Notes: a model not told the origin generated them from the sequence alone. A stretch of 64,000 bases of DNA from RHKX01 sp963823275 (GCA_963823275.1 CAWGKW010000002.1:124001-188000), one strand, 5' to 3'; shown: positions 8,723 to 19,407, counted from the first letter of the stretch. Numbers and translations are program-made.

Positions 8723-10352
8723 TTATTCGCGGTCCGGGGGAGGTGGGCTGGACGCCGGGGGAGGGTGGTCCGCTCTCCTCTTGCTGGGCTCTGACGACCG
8801 CGGCCTCCGCGCCGTTGCGTCGTCCGTCAGCCGGCTCACGAATCGGCTCCGGCGACAGTGCCGTCTCGCTGTGGTCGGCCATGATCGCCGCGATCTCCCA
8901 CTGGTCGATCACCTCGTCGTCGAGCAGCTTGTTGGCGATCTGATCGAGCAGGTCGCAATGCTCCTCGATCAGCCGGTGAGCTCCTCGGTAGGCCTCCTCG
9001 GCGATCTCGTTGACCTCCTCGTCTCGCCGCTGGCGCATCATCTCGGAGACGTTCCAGTCGTTGGCCGGTACCTGGTGGGAGCGAATCGAGGTCCCCATGC
9101 CGTACTCGTAGACCATCGAGCGGGCGATCACGGTCACCTTCGCGAGGTCGTCGGAGGCGCCCGTCGTGACCCGGCCGAACGTGATCTCCTCGGCCACGCG
9201 CCCGCCGAGCAGGACCGTCATGTAGTCGATCAGCTCCTGACGGGACTTCAGGTAGCGATCCTCCTGGGGGAGGTTGAGCGTGTAGCCGAGCGCCTTGCCG
9301 CGGGGCACGATCGAGACCTTCTGGACCTTGTCGACGGTCGGCAGCAGCTCGGAGACCAGGGCGTGGCCGGCCTCGTGCCAGGCGACGACCCGCTTCTCGT
9401 GGTCGGTGATCACCTTGCGACTCTGCAGTCCGGCGACGACCCGTTCGAAGGCGTTCTCGAAGTCCGACTGGGCGATGAACGGGCGCTTGTTCCGGCCGGC
9501 TTGGATCGCCGCCTCGTTGCAGAGGTTCGCCAGGTCGGCGCCGGTCAGCCCCGAGGTGTGCTGAGCGACGCGGTGCAGATCGATGTCCTGGCTCAGCGGC
9601 TTGCCCCTGGTGTGGACGGTCAGGATCTCCTCGCGGCCCTTGAGATCGGGCGGGGGTACGAATACCTGACGATCGAAGCGCCCCGGCCGGAGCAGCGCGG
9701 AATCGAGACGGTCGAGCAGGTTCGACGCTGCCATCACGACGATGTTCTCACTCGCCTCGAAGCCGTCCATCTCGACCAGCAGCTGGTTGAGCGTCTGATC
9801 CCGCTCACCCGACATGTCGCTGCCGCGGGCAGTGCCCGACGGCGTCGAGCTCGTCGATGAAGAGGATCGCCGGCGCGTTGTCGCGCGCCTCCTTGAACAG
9901 CGTCGGATCCGGGCCGCGCCGAGGCCCGCGAACATCTCCACGAACGAGGATGCGGATTGGCTGAAGAAGTTCGCGCCTGACTCATGGGCCACCGCCTTGG
10001 CGAGCATCGTCTTGCCGGTTCCCGGCGGCCCGTGGAGGAGGATCCCCTTGGGCACTCGGGCGCCGAGATCCTTGAAGCGCTTCGGGTCCGACAGGAAGTC
10101 GACCACCTCGCGCAACTCGTCCTTCGTGCCCTCGACGCCGGCGATGTCGTCCCAACGGACGCCGCTTCGCTTGGAGGCCTTGATTTCCTGAGGCTTCGTC
10201 TTCGGCATCACCGCGAGCATTCGGAACATCACGTAGACGAGCAACGCGATGAAGATGAGCGAGAAAAGCGGCAGCCAGCGGTCGATCCCGTTGAGGAAGC
10301 TGTCCACGTTGATCAGCGCCAGGGTGTGGCCCGTTTCCATGACATCTTCCAT
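8723..10352 (-). CDS. ftsH: ATP-dependent zinc metalloprotease FtsH, with frameshifts
   Basis: A membrane-bound AAA+ protease for quality control of membrane proteins. One membrane helix lies near residues 28-48; the family's usual periplasmic segment is very short. Walker A GPPGTGKT, an SRH with LLRPGRFDRQ and zinc motif HEAGH are in order. Between about 9835 and 9915 the reading frame leaves and returns: the correct frame there encodes APAILFIDELDAVG, so two compensating one-base errors bracket Walker B. At the 3' end the main frame would run through the epimerase gene; a shift in the C-run near 8735 would place the stop at 8723, which I adopt as the likely end. Confidence 0.88.
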
Positions 10353-10373
10353 CGGCAGATCGCCAGTCGACGC

Positions 10374-11273
10374 TTAACTGCGCTCGGCTCCGAGCACGGC
10401 ATCGAGCGCCGCGACCGCGACGTCGAGTTGTTCGGCGGTTGGCTCGCGGGTGGCGAAGCGGGCCTGGATCTCGTGTCCGGCCGCGTGTACCGCCCGGCCG
10501 AGCGGTGAGTCCGGATGGCGCTCGGCGGCGACGAATGTCTCGACCGAGAGCGACAGCCCCGCGACCGCGCTGATCGCGCGGGCGACGCGGCCGGGATGCT
10601 CGAGCAGGCGGTCGACGAGTAGCTGGCCCGCGATGGAGAAGACGATCATGGGGACGACCAGGTTCGACCCGCAGCGCTGATGCTCCTTGGGTACGCCGGC
10701 CGGATCGACGCCCTGCTCGTAGCCGCCGATCGTCTTGTGCTCGGCTGCGTGGTAGGCGGCGAGGTCTGAGCCCGTCAGCGAGACGAGCGAGGGAACCAGC
10801 CCGACGGTCGCAGAGAGCCCCTCGCGCAGCGGTGTCGCCTTGCCGCCCCGGCCACCGCGGATCAGGTTGCCGAGGATCGTGCTTGCGATGCCCGCTCCGA
10901 TGACCCGGGGATCCTCGAAGGGAAGGCGAGCCGAGGGCAGGGCGAAGCGAGCGATCGGGATCACCGCGAAGGCCTCGGCGAGCCGAAGCGGACCGCGCAT
11001 GATCGGGACCTTGGCGAAGCGGCTGCCGCCGAAGTTCGGCTTCGGCCCGGAGGCGACGTCGATGGATCCGTCCTTCGCTCGCGCCGCCGCGCCCCAGGAT
11101 GTCGGGCCGTGGATCAGCAGACCGTTGCGCAGGGCCATGCCGCCGAGCCGGAGCTTCTCCTGCTCGGGCGGGGTGCTGCCGTTGGCCGATGCCCCGTTTG
11201 TGGAGGCGCCGAGGTCGGCGAGCGCGTCCGCGCCCCCTCCGGGTCCCCCAGGTGCTGACTCGGCTCCAGCCAT
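10374..11273 (-). CDS. DUF1385 (YqhQ-like) membrane protein
   Basis: A 299-residue protein whose central AAYHAAEHKTIGGYEQG and later EHQRCGSNLV motifs identify DUF1385. In this family, conserved His/Cys residues lie close to membrane helices (here about residues 175-235). The first ~40 residues are Gly/Ala/Pro-rich and probably disordered. The biochemical role of the family is not established as far as I know. It is 21 bp upstream of ftsH on the same strand and divergent from rarA. Confidence 0.8.
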   Translation of the reverse strand: MAGAESAPGGPGGGADALADLGASTNGASANGSTPPEQEKLRLGGMALRNGLLIHGPTSWGAAARAKDGSIDVASGPKPNFGGSRFAKVPIMRGPLRLAEAFAVIPIARFALPSARLPFEDPRVIGAGIASTILGNLIRGGRGGKATPLREGLSATVGLVPSLVSLTGSDLAAYHAAEHKTIGGYEQGVDPAGVPKEHQRCGSNLVVPMIVFSIAGQLLVDRLLEHPGRVARAISAVAGLSLSVETFVAAERHPDSPLGRAVHAAGHEIQARFATREPTAEQLDVAVAALDAVLGAERS

Positions 11274-11342
11274 CGCGTCAGGTTAGCGCCGCAGCGCCGG
11301 CGTCCCCGGGGCCGTCCACATACCTCTGGATACTCGAACGGG

Positions 11343-12669
11343 ATGAGCGACCAACTCTTCGAGAGCTCCGAGGACGGGCCGGGTGCCGCCGCGGCGGGAG
11401 CCGGGATGCCGCTGGCGGTGCGGATGCGTCCCGCGAGAGCTCGCCGACCTCGTCGGCCAGGAGCATCTGCTGGCCGAGGGCTCGACGTTGCGGACCGCGA
11501 TCGAGACCGGCGTCCCGCACTCGATGATCCTCTACGGGCCTCCGGGCACCGGCAAGACGACGATCGCGAGGATCGTCGCCACGGCCGCCGATGGCGCCTT
11601 CGAGGAGGAGTCGGCCGTCAACGCGGGCCGCGCCGAGGTCCGCGCGATGCTGGCTCGCGCCGAGGAGCGCCGCCGGAGCGGTCGGCGGACGGTCTTCTTC
11701 CTCGACGAGATCCACCGGTTCAACAAGGGCCAGCAGGACGCCCTTCTCCCCGCGGTCGAGGACGGGTTGGTCACGTTGATCGGCGCGACGACGGAGAACC
11801 CCTACTTCGAGGTCAACTCGGCGCTGATCTCCCGCGCCCAGATCTACGAGCTCCACGGACTCGGCGATGAATCCGTCGTCGAACTGTTGAGGCGGGCCCT
11901 GAGTGACCCCGACCGTGGGATCGTGGATCCGCCCGAGGTCGACGACGACGCGCTCGCGATGCTCGCCCACCGCGCCGGCGGCGACGCCCGCACCGCACTC
12001 GGCGCGCTCGAGCGCGCGGCGACGACCGCCGGGCCGGGAGGTCATGTGACACTCGCCGCCGCCGAGGACGCCCTGCAGAAGCGGGCCGTGCTCTACGACA
12101 AGGGTGGAGACCGCCACTACGACTTCATCTCCGCCTGGATCAAGGCGACCCGCAACTCCGATGTCGACGCCTCCGTCTACTACCTGGCGGCGATGCTCTC
12201 CGGCGGCGAGGACCCGCGCTTCATCGCCCGCCGGATGGTCATCTTCGCCTCCGAGGACATCGGCAACGCCGCCCCGCAGGCACTTGCGACGGCGACGGCC
12301 GCAGCTGCCGCCGTCGATCGGGTCGGCCTGCCCGAGTGCCGGATCAACCTCGTCCAGGCCGCCGTCTATCTCGCACTCGCGCCGAAGTCGAACGCCTCCT
12401 ACAAGGCGCTGCTCGCGGCCGAGGAGCACGTGCGCCGCAACGGCGCAGCCGAGCCGCCCGCCGCGGTCCGCGACGGCCATTACGCGGGGGCCAAGGAGCT
12501 CGGCCGCGGGGTCGGCTACCGCTACCCCCACGACGACCCCGGGGGCGTCAACGATCAGGTGATGCTGCCGGACGCGCTCGCCGGGGAGCGCTTCTACGAG
12601 CCGACCGATCGCGGCTTCGAGGTTGAGCTTGGCGAGCGGCTCAAGCAGCTCCGGGACCCGCGCGAATAA
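11343..12669 (+). CDS. rarA: Replication-associated recombination protein A (RarA/MgsA), frameshifted near start
   Basis: A AAA+ clamp-loader-like ATPase acting at stalled replication forks. After the first ~30 residues (MPLAVRMRPR, the standard RarA opening), the frame shifts near 11432 into ELADLVGQEHLL, then Walker A GPPGTGKT, Walker B FFLDEIHRF, GATTENPYFEVN and the C-terminal oligomerisation region with DPRFIARRMVIFASEDIG and YRYPHDDPGG. Family motifs are complete to the end. The extra base appears to be a C in the CGTCCC run. I start at the ATG at 11343, which gives the proper N-terminus. Confidence 0.92.
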
Positions 12670-12681
12670 CCTGCGTTGAAG

Positions 12682-14246
12682 ATGGGCAGCCTGGACTCGT
12701 TCAATCCCGCGACCGGTGAGCTGATCGGCTCCGTGCAGACGATCGAACCCGCCGACGTCCAGGGTGCGGTCGACGACGTCGCCGAGGTGCAGCCGTTCTG
12801 GGGTGAGCTCTCGCTGCGCGACCGCGGTCGCTACCTGGAGCGGGCAGCCGAGATTCTCGCTGGCGACGCCGATCGAGGTCGCTCGCCTGCTGACCACCGA
12901 GCAGGGCAAGCCGATCACCGAGGCCTACACCATGGAGGTCGTTCCGACGATCGACGCGCTCAGGTGGATCGCGGAGGAGGGTCCGTCGATCCTCGACGAC
13001 CAGCAGATCCGCATGGGCCAGGGCCTCTTCCTCGGCAAGAGGGCCAAGTTCAGCTTCGAGCCGCTCGGCGTGGTCGCCGTGATCGCACCCTGGAACTACC
13101 CGTGGTCGATCCCCTTCGGCGAGGTCGCGATCGCGCTGATGGCGGGCAACGGGGTCGTGCTCAAGCCGTCGGAGCTCACCCCGCTGCTCGGCGAGCGGAT
13201 CCGCACTGCCTTCGAGAAGGCCGGAATTCCCGACGGCCTGATCCGGGTTCTGCACGGCGACGGTTCGGTCGGCCAGGCGTTGACGGAGTCATCGGTTCGC
13301 AAGGTCTTCTTCACCGGCTCGGTCGAGGTCGGCTACTCGGTCGGCAGGACCTGCGCGGGGCTGATGAAGGGCGCGGTGCTCGAGCTCGGGGGCAAGGATC
13401 CGGCGATCGTCTGCGCCGACGCCGAGATCGACAACGCCGTCGACGGGATCGTCTGGGGAGGCTTCGCCAACGCCGGGCAGACCTGCTCGGGGATCGAACG
13501 GGTCTACGTGGTCGCCGACGTCGCCGAGCGGTTCGTCGAGCGGGGTCCGTGCGGCGACTCAGCGCCTGGCGGTCGGCGACCCGCAGAGCTGGGACACCGA
13601 GATCGGCCCGATGGTCTCCGCCGAGCAGGCCGAGATCGTCACCGACCTGGTCGACGACGCGATCTCAAACGGCGCCGAACGGCTCTGCGGAGGTCCCGTC
13701 GAGGTGGCCGGATCACCGGGTCGCCACATCGCCCCGACGGTGCTCACCGGCGTCACCCACGAGATGCGGATCATGAACGAGGAGATCTTCGGGCCCGTCC
13801 TGCCGATCGTCGTCGTCGCCGGCGAGGAGGAGGCGATCGAGCTGGCCAATGCATCGGAGTTCGGGCTCGGCGCCTCGGTCTGGACCCGCGATCGCCGCAA
13901 GGGTGAGCGGATCGCCCGCCGGATCGAGTCCGGGATGGTCTGGATCAACGATCACGCCTACACCCACGCCGCCGTCCAGTGCGCCTGGGGCGGGGTCAAG
14001 GATTCCGGCCTCGGCCGCTCGCACTCCAAGTTCGGCTTCTACGAGTGCGTCGAGGTCAAGACCGTGACCTGGAACTCCTCCCGCGGCCGCGACTTCTGGT
14101 GGCACCCCTACGACGACACGCTCGGCGAGGCGATCAGGTCCAGCGCCGGACTGCTCTACGGCGGCAGCGGCTCGAAGGTGAAGATCCTGAGGGACGGCGG
14201 CGGCTCGTTGCTGAGGACCGGCGCTCGCACGATCCGCGGGAGATAA
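12682..14246 (+). CDS. Aldehyde dehydrogenase family protein, two frameshifts
   Basis: A roughly 520-residue NAD(P)-dependent aldehyde dehydrogenase. Read across three frames it gives a continuous enzyme: DSFNPATGELIG at the N-terminus, VVAVIAPWNYPWSIPFGE, FTGSVEVGYSVG, catalytic Glu in ELGGKDPAIV, catalytic Cys in GQTCSGIERV, and EIFGPVLPIV in the last third. Shifts lie near 12862 (extra G in GCTGGCG) and 13545. The TTG six bases upstream is an alternative start. It follows rarA by only 12 bp. The stop codon lies inside the first unit of a tandem palindromic repeat. Substrate unknown. Confidence 0.85.
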
Positions 14247-14471
14247 CCGCGCGACTCGCAGGGCTCCGCCCTGCTCGACTGCGCCGGGCCTCTGGGCGAA
14301 GCCCGGTGGCCCTCCTTCAGATAACCGCGCGACTCGCAGGGCTCCGCCCTGCTCGACTGCGCCGGGCCTCCGGGCGAAGCCCAGTGGCCCTCCCGTCAGA
14401 TAACCGCGCGACTCGCAGGGCTCCGCCCTGCTCGACTGCGCCGGGCCTCCGGGCGAAGCCCGGTGGCCCTC
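14241..14471 (+). repeat. Three tandem ~78-bp palindromic repeat units
   Basis: Three near-identical units start at 14241, 14319 and 14398, giving periods of 78 and 79 bp. Each opens AGATAACCGCGCGACTCG and contains two inverted repeats: GGGC-tcc-GCCC, and CCGGGC / GCCCGG around an 11-nt loop. The first unit includes the stop codon of the aldehyde dehydrogenase; the third runs into the end of the convergent NUDIX gene. The hairpins could act as a bidirectional terminator. Copies differ at only a few positions, indicating recent amplification. Confidence 0.9.
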
Positions 14472-14991
14472 GATCAACTCGCGCAGCGCCCGCATTCGCA
14501 GCTGCGCGAGCGCCTTCCGCTCGCCCTCGAAGGCGGGCTTCGGGAACTCGTCGAGGCTGAACCACCCGGCCTCCAGGGACTCGTCGGAGACCTCGAGTTC
14601 TGCCGCCGATGATCCGGCAGCGGTAGGCGACGTCGAAGATCGGCGTGGCCCCCGCGTCGTCCCCGTACGTCGAGGAGAAGATGCCGATCAGCTCTCCGAC
14701 CTCGACCTCGAAGCCGGTCTCTTCCCGGACTTCGCGGATGATCGCCTCGGGGCCGCTCTCGCCGGCCTCGACGAAGCCGCCCGGCATGTTCCACTCGCCC
14801 ATGAAGGGCTCCTGACCGCGGCGCAGCGCCAGCAGCTCGCCGTCGCGCTCGATCCAGGCCTGCACCGTCGGCGAGGGGTTGCCGTAGTGGACGAACCCGC
14901 ACGCCGGGCAAGCCTGTCGATCGGGGTCCGGCCCCGCCGATGGACGCAGCTCGAGCTCGGTCGCGCAGCGCGGGCAGTACCGGAATTCCAT
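14462..14991 (-). CDS. NUDIX hydrolase with N-terminal zinc ribbon, frameshifted
   Basis: A pyrophosphohydrolase of the NUDIX superfamily, with CPRC...CPACG zinc ribbon at residues 6-33 as in NudC-like and ADP-ribose pyrophosphatase-like proteins. The Nudix box GGFVEAGESGPEAIIREVRE continues into ETGFE with the metal-binding Glu residues. A one-base shift near 14605 moves the last third into the frame reading ELEVSDESLEAGWF and FEGERKALAQLRMRALRELI. The true C-terminus is uncertain because the tandem repeat begins there; one frame would extend to 14317. The nucleotide substrate cannot be predicted. Confidence 0.8.
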
Positions 14992-15010
14992 CGAGCCGAA
15001 GCTACAGGTG

Positions 15011-15503
15011 TCAGCTCGTCGGCCTGCGGCTCACGGCGACGTTCGAGCGCATGCCGCGACATCGACTCGAACGCCTCGGTCAGCTCCGCCTCGCTCATCC
15101 CTGCCGACTCGGCCAGGGAAACCGGTAGGCCGCCGGCGAAGGCGGGTCGCTCGCCACGGGAGTAGGCCTCGCTGATCTCGGCGTCGGCCTCGGCAAGCGC
15201 CCGCTCGATCCGTGGCGCCGCGGCGACCCCACCGAGCTCGGCGGCGAGGGCGCCGGCGAGATGCTGACGATGGTCGGCCATCTCCGCACGGCGGGAGAGT
15301 TCGAGCGATGCGGCTGCCACCGAGTGGTCGGAATGGACCAGTCGGGTGATCGGGTCCTTGTCCGAGCCGGCGGGGGAGGCTGTCCGGGCGGATGCGGGGC
15401 GGGCGGCGACGGCGGGACCGCTGAGAGCCAGGGCCGCGGTGGCCGCGGTGGCGGCGATGCGGCGCTTCACCGAGCCTTCGCTTCGTCCTTCGGGATTGGC
15501 CAT
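15011..15503 (-). CDS. Secreted hypothetical protein, probably frameshifted at the 3' end
   Basis: About 163 residues. The N-terminus has a signal peptide: basic start (SVKRR), hydrophobic stretch AATAATAALALSGPAVA, then cleavage near AAA/ARP. The mature part is helical, Ala/Glu-rich with HQHLAGALAAELGG-like amphipathic repeats and no Cys. In the main frame it would run into the NUDIX gene; shifting near 15048 gives a natural stop at 15011-15013, which I use. No family is recognised. Divergent from ccmA with a gap of about 85 bp. Confidence 0.55.
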
Positions 15504-15587
15504 CTGCGCCGATTCTGGACGGGCTTTCTAAGTCAGACCTCAAGCTCGCGCGTCCAAGGGCTGAGTGACAGCTCTAGCCTTCCCGCG

Positions 15588-16330
15588 GTGTCCGATCTCG
15601 TCCCGGAGCCCGCCGACGCCCCCGCGATCCGGGCCTCGGAGCTGAGCCTGGCCTACGGCGAGCGTTGGGTCCTGCGCGAGCTCTCGCTCGAGCTCGAGGC
15701 GGGTTCGACGCTCGCGGTGCTCGGCCCCAACGGCGCAGGTAAGTCGACGCTGCTGCGGATCGTCGCGACGCTGCTGCGCCCGACGGAGGGCTCGATCCGG
15801 GTGCTCGGCTGTGACCTTCCTCGCGAGGCCTGGAAGCTGCGGGGCAAGATCGGCTACCTCGGCCACCAGCCGCTGCTCTACCGGGATCTCGACGCGCGGG
15901 AGAACCTGGCCTTCCACGCCCGGCTGTTCGGCCTTCCCGACCGGCGGTGCCGCGCGGATCGACGAGCTGCTCGAGCGGGTCGGGCTCGCCCATCGCGCCT
16001 CGACTCGGGTCGATGAGATGTCCGCCGGCATGGTCAAGCGACTGGCGGTCTGCCGGGCGATTCTCCACGACCCCGAGTTGCTGATCCTCGACGAGCCGCT
16101 CGCGAACCTCGACCCGGCCGGGGCCGAGGTCGTCGCGCCGCTGCTGGGTCCGGGTCGAGGCCGCACGCGGATCCTGGTCACCCACGACGTCGGGGCGGCA
16201 CTCGAGGATGCCGACCGCGTTCTCGGGCTGGAGCGGGACGGCAGCGTCGCATTCGAGCTCGCCGGCCGACGAGGTCGACGCCGAGCGGGCCCGCGCGATC
16301 TACTCGGAGCGAACGGGGGCGAGGGGATGA
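15588..16330 (+). CDS. ccmA: Heme ABC exporter ATP-binding protein CcmA, two frameshifts
   Basis: The ATPase of the CcmABCD complex of cytochrome c maturation system I, which drives release of holo-CcmE. Walker A GPNGAGKST, Q-loop GHQPLLY, signature MSAGMVKRLA and Walker B LLILDEPLANLDPAG are in order. Shifts near 15948 and 16262 divide it into three frames; the last gives ADEVDAERARAIYSERTG and a stop at 16330. The GTG at 15588 is the best start because it precedes the first strand of the ABC fold by a normal interval. It opens a co-directional run through cobA/hemD. Confidence 0.88.
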
Positions 16331-16364
16331 GCGCTCCAGGCCGCCGCCCCCTCGACCCTGCAGC

Positions 16365-17029
16365 GTGATCGCGACGATCCTGGCCAAGGACCTGCGGGTC
16401 GAGTTGCGCACGCTGCAGTCGGTGCCGGCGATGATCCTGTTCTCGACGACGATCTACGTGATCTTCCGCTTCGGGCTCGACCGGACCAGGCTCGAGGGCT
16501 CGCTCGCCGCCGGGGTCCTGCTGGTCACGATCCTGTTCGCGGCGCTGCTGGCGATCAACCGGATCTTCGTCGCCGAGCGCGAGCAGGGCGGGATTCGAGG
16601 CGATCCGCCTCGCCCCGGTCGACGGCACCGCGCTGTTCTTCGCCAAGGCCGCCGCCCTCGCTCGTCTACCTCACCGTGCTCGAGCTCTTCGCGTTGCCGG
16701 TCTTCTGGCTCTTCTTCCTCGGCTCCGGATCGGGGCTGCTGCCGATGCTCCCGGTCCTGCTCCTGCTCAACGCGGCGCTGGCGGTGACCGGGCGCGTTGA
16801 TCTCGCCGATGGCGACCAACTCACGGGCCCGCGATCTGATCGGACCGCTGATCCTGCTGCCCCTTCTGGTGCCGCCGATGATCGCCGCCGCCGCGGCCGG
16901 CGAGCGCCTGCTGGCTGCAGGCGGGCCGTCCTACGAGAAGTACGGAACCTGGCTGGGGTGCTCGGCTTGTACGATCTGATCTTCCTGCTGATCGGTTGGG
17001 CCGTGTTCGATTTCCTCATCGAGGATTGA
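16365..17029 (+). CDS. ccmB: Heme exporter permease CcmB, four frameshifts
   Basis: The six-helix membrane subunit partner of CcmA. Conserved CcmB stretches can be reassembled in order: KDLRVELRT and IYVIFRFGL; ALLAINRIFVAEREQGG; FEAIRLAPVDGTALFFAK; LELFALPVFWLFF; ISPMATNSRARDLIGP with LILLPLLVPP; and VLGLYDLIFLLIGW. They occupy all three frames with shifts near 16598, 16660, 16795 and 16965. Three are explained by one extra base and the last by one missing G. Summed length of about 221 residues matches CcmB. The GTG at 16365 is 34 bp after ccmA. Confidence 0.85.
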
Positions 17030-17077
17030 CCGGCCGAGGCCCCGGTCTCGAAGCAGAGTCCATCCAAGACCGAACTG

Positions 17078-17805
17078 ATGAAAGCGTCCAATCTGAGGAC
17101 ACTCGCCCTGCTCACCGCCCTGCTGATCGGCGGGCGGTTTCGCGCTGGTGTTCTTCTTCGCCCCCAACGAGGCCGATCAGGGCTTCATCCAGAAGATCTT
17201 CTACCTGCACGTTCCGCTCGCGATCGTCGCGCTCGGGGGGCTTCGTCGTCGGCGGCATCCACGCGATCCGCCATCTCCGCACCGGCGACCCGATCCACGA
17301 CGCCCGCTCCTACGTCTCGATCCACACGTCGGTGATCTTCGGGGTCGCCGTCCTGATCACCGGCGCGATCTGGGCCAAGGCCTCCTGGGGCCGCTGGTGG
17401 GTCTGGGACGAGCCGACGCTGGTCAGCTTCCTGATCGTCTTCCTCCTCTACTGCACCTACTACCCGCTTCGGTACGCGATCGAGGATCGCAACCGCCAGG
17501 CTCGCTACGCGTCGGTGTTCGCGATCACGGCCGGGGCCTTCGTACCGCTCAACTTCATGGCGGTCCGGGCCGCCGAGTCGCTCGTCCACCCGCGAACGTT
17601 CGGCACGGTCGACGGCGGGCTGCCCGGCGACATGTGGATCGCCTTCCTCGTCTGCTTCGCCGGGATCGCGGCACTCTGGGTGACGCTCGTCTGCTTCGAG
17701 CTGACCGCGAAGCGGACCAAGTCGCAGATCACGCGCCTGCGTCGGGCGCTCGACGATCGAGCCGCCGGTCTCGGCCGGCGTCGCCGGCCGGATCGCTCCC
17801 GGTAG
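17078..17805 (+). CDS. ccmC: Cytochrome c maturation membrane protein CcmC (CcsA/WWD family), two frameshifts
   Basis: A heme-handling membrane protein that loads heme onto CcmE. The tryptophan-rich signature WGRWWVWDEP is intact, with conserved His residues in QKIFYLHVPLA and YVSIHTSVIFG on either side, and six hydrophobic helices. The first ~55 residues are spread over two other frames (LLTALLIGG, then FFFAPNEADQ); one extra base near 17140 and one in the G-run near 17237 explain this. Length of about 242 residues fits CcmC rather than the longer CcsA. Its place between ccmB and a CcmD-like gene supports the call. Confidence 0.88.
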
Positions 17806-17826
17806 CGCGGGCGCAGGGGCCCGCTG

Positions 17827-18054
17827 ATGTCGGCGTTGCCGCTCGACGAGGCCGGCAAGTACGTCGCCGCTGCCTACGTCGTGTTCGTGCTGCTGCTCGT
17901 GATCTACATCGGGATCATGGCCGCCAAGCTCGGCCGGATCTCGAGCGAGCTCGAGGAGCTCGCCGAGTTGGCCGAGGGCCAGTCCAAGGATCCGGGCCCC
18001 AGCGATTCCCCGCAGCCGGAGGACCGCGAGCCGGTCGGCGAGGGCGCCCGATGA
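17827..18054 (+). CDS. ccmD: CcmD-like small membrane protein
   Basis: Seventy-five residues with one membrane helix (AAYVVFVLLLVIYIGIMA) followed by an acidic, proline-rich tail. Size, topology and position after ccmC match CcmD, the small subunit that stabilises the heme-release complex; CcmD sequences are poorly conserved, so context carries the call. The stop overlaps the hemA start by 4 bp (ATGA), coupling cytochrome maturation to heme synthesis. Confidence 0.75.
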   Translation: MSALPLDEAGKYVAAAYVVFVLLLVIYIGIMAAKLGRISSELEELAELAEGQSKDPGPSDSPQPEDREPVGEGAR

Positions 18055-19403
18055 GTGAGCTGCTGGCGCTGGGCATCTCCCACAAGACCGCCCCGCTCGA
18101 GCTCCGCGAGCGCCTCGCGCTGACCGAGGGCCGCGCCGCCGGGGTCCTCAACGATCTGCAGTCACACGAGCAGGTGAGCGAGGCGGCGGCGATCTCCACC
18201 TGCAACCGGACCGAGCTCTACCTCGTCGTCTCCGATCCCGTCGAGGCCGAGAACCTCGCTCTGGGCGCGCTCTCGCGCCAGGCCGGCATCCGCCCGACCG
18301 AACTGATCGAGAGCCTCTACTCCTATCGCGGGATCGAGGCCGGCCGGCATCTGTACCGGGTCGCGGCCGGGCTCGACTCGATGATCGTCGGCGAGGCCGA
18401 GATCCAGGGCCAGGTCAAGCGCGCCTACGAGCTCGCCCTGGTCGAAGGTGCGACCGGGGCGATCCTCAACCGCCTCTTCCGCGGCGCGCTGGCGGCCGGA
18501 AAGCGGGTTCGCGACGAGACGCGAATCGGCGAGGGTGGGATCAGCGTCCCCTCCGCCGCGGTCGAGCTCGCCACCCGCACACTGGGGGATCTGAACGGCC
18601 GCCACGTGCTGTTGATCGGCGCCGGCGAGACCGCCGAGCTGACCGCCAAGGCCCTGTCGGCGCGAGGTGTCGAGACCGTCTTCGTCGCCAATCGCCGCTA
18701 CGACCGCGCGATCGGCCTCGCCGAACGCTTCGGCGGCAGCGCCATTCGGCTGGAGGACCTGCCGAGCCAGCTCGAGGTGGCCGATATCGTCGTCTCCTCG
18801 ACCAATTCCCCTCACCACATCGTCGAGCGCGACGAGCTGGAGCTCGTCGCGACGGCTCGCGATCACCGGGCGCTGCTGTTGATCGACCTCGCCGTCCCTC
18901 GCGACATCGATCCCTCCTGCCGCGACGTCACCGGCGTCGTCGTCCGCGACGTCGACGACGTCCAGTCGATCGCCGATCGCAACGCCACCGGCCGCGAGGT
19001 CGAGGCACGCGGGGCGGAGGTGCTCGTGGCCGCCGAGCTCTCCCGCTTCGAGCGCTGGCTCGGCTCGCTGGAGGTCCTGCCGACGGTCGCCGCCCTGCGC
19101 CTGCGCGCCGACGAGATCGTCGGGCACGTCCTCGCCGAGAACGCCGGTCGCTTCAAGGACCTCGACGCTGACGATCAGGCACGCGTCGAAGCGATGGCGC
19201 GATCGATCGCCGGCCGCATCCTGCACGAGCCGACCCTGCGCCTGAAGCGCGCCGCCGAGGATTCGGACGCCTACCAGCAGGTCGCTGCGCTGCGCGAGCT
19301 GTTCGGCCTCGACACGGCCACCGAGCCCGAGGGAGCCGGCGCCGAGGTCACCCAGCTCCACCGTCGCAGCGGACGAGCCGGAGCCGACGGGTCAGGGGAA
19401 TAG
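18051..19403 (+). CDS. hemA: Glutamyl-tRNA reductase
   Basis: First committed enzyme of C5-pathway tetrapyrrole synthesis, reducing glutamyl-tRNA to glutamate-1-semialdehyde with NADPH. 450 residues, full length. The N-terminal catalytic domain has LGISHKTAPLELRERL and the nucleophilic Cys in ISTCNRTELY; the NADPH domain has VLLIGAGETAEL and VANRRYDRA; the C-terminal dimerisation helices follow. A longer in-frame reading joined to ccmC is an artefact of an upstream shift; the ATG at 18051 gives the standard N-terminus. hemC follows four bases after the stop. Confidence 0.96.
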   Translation: MSELLALGISHKTAPLELRERLALTEGRAAGVLNDLQSHEQVSEAAAISTCNRTELYLVVSDPVEAENLALGALSRQAGIRPTELIESLYSYRGIEAGRHLYRVAAGLDSMIVGEAEIQGQVKRAYELALVEGATGAILNRLFRGALAAGKRVRDETRIGEGGISVPSAAVELATRTLGDLNGRHVLLIGAGETAELTAKALSARGVETVFVANRRYDRAIGLAERFGGSAIRLEDLPSQLEVADIVVSSTNSPHHIVERDELELVATARDHRALLLIDLAVPRDIDPSCRDVTGVVVRDVDDVQSIADRNATGREVEARGAEVLVAAELSRFERWLGSLEVLPTVAALRLRADEIVGHVLAENAGRFKDLDADDQARVEAMARSIAGRILHEPTLRLKRAAEDSDAYQQVAALRELFGLDTATEPEGAGAEVTQLHRRSGRAGADGSGE

Positions 19404-19407
19404 GGCC

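Noticed and set aside
8463..10352. FtsH with an extra ~85-residue Arg-rich C-terminus
   Set aside because: The extension reads the epimerase gene in a wrong frame; a one-base change in the C-run near 8735 restores a stop at 8723.
13713..14495. 260-codon minus-strand frame from the NUDIX end through the repeat into the aldehyde dehydrogenase
   Set aside because: Only its first ~25 codons belong to the NUDIX protein; the rest is repeat and antisense sequence.
17148..19403. Single protein joining the ccmC region to HemA
   Set aside because: The join arises only because base errors displaced ccmC and hid its stop; ccmC, ccmD and hemA each have complete family-length frames.
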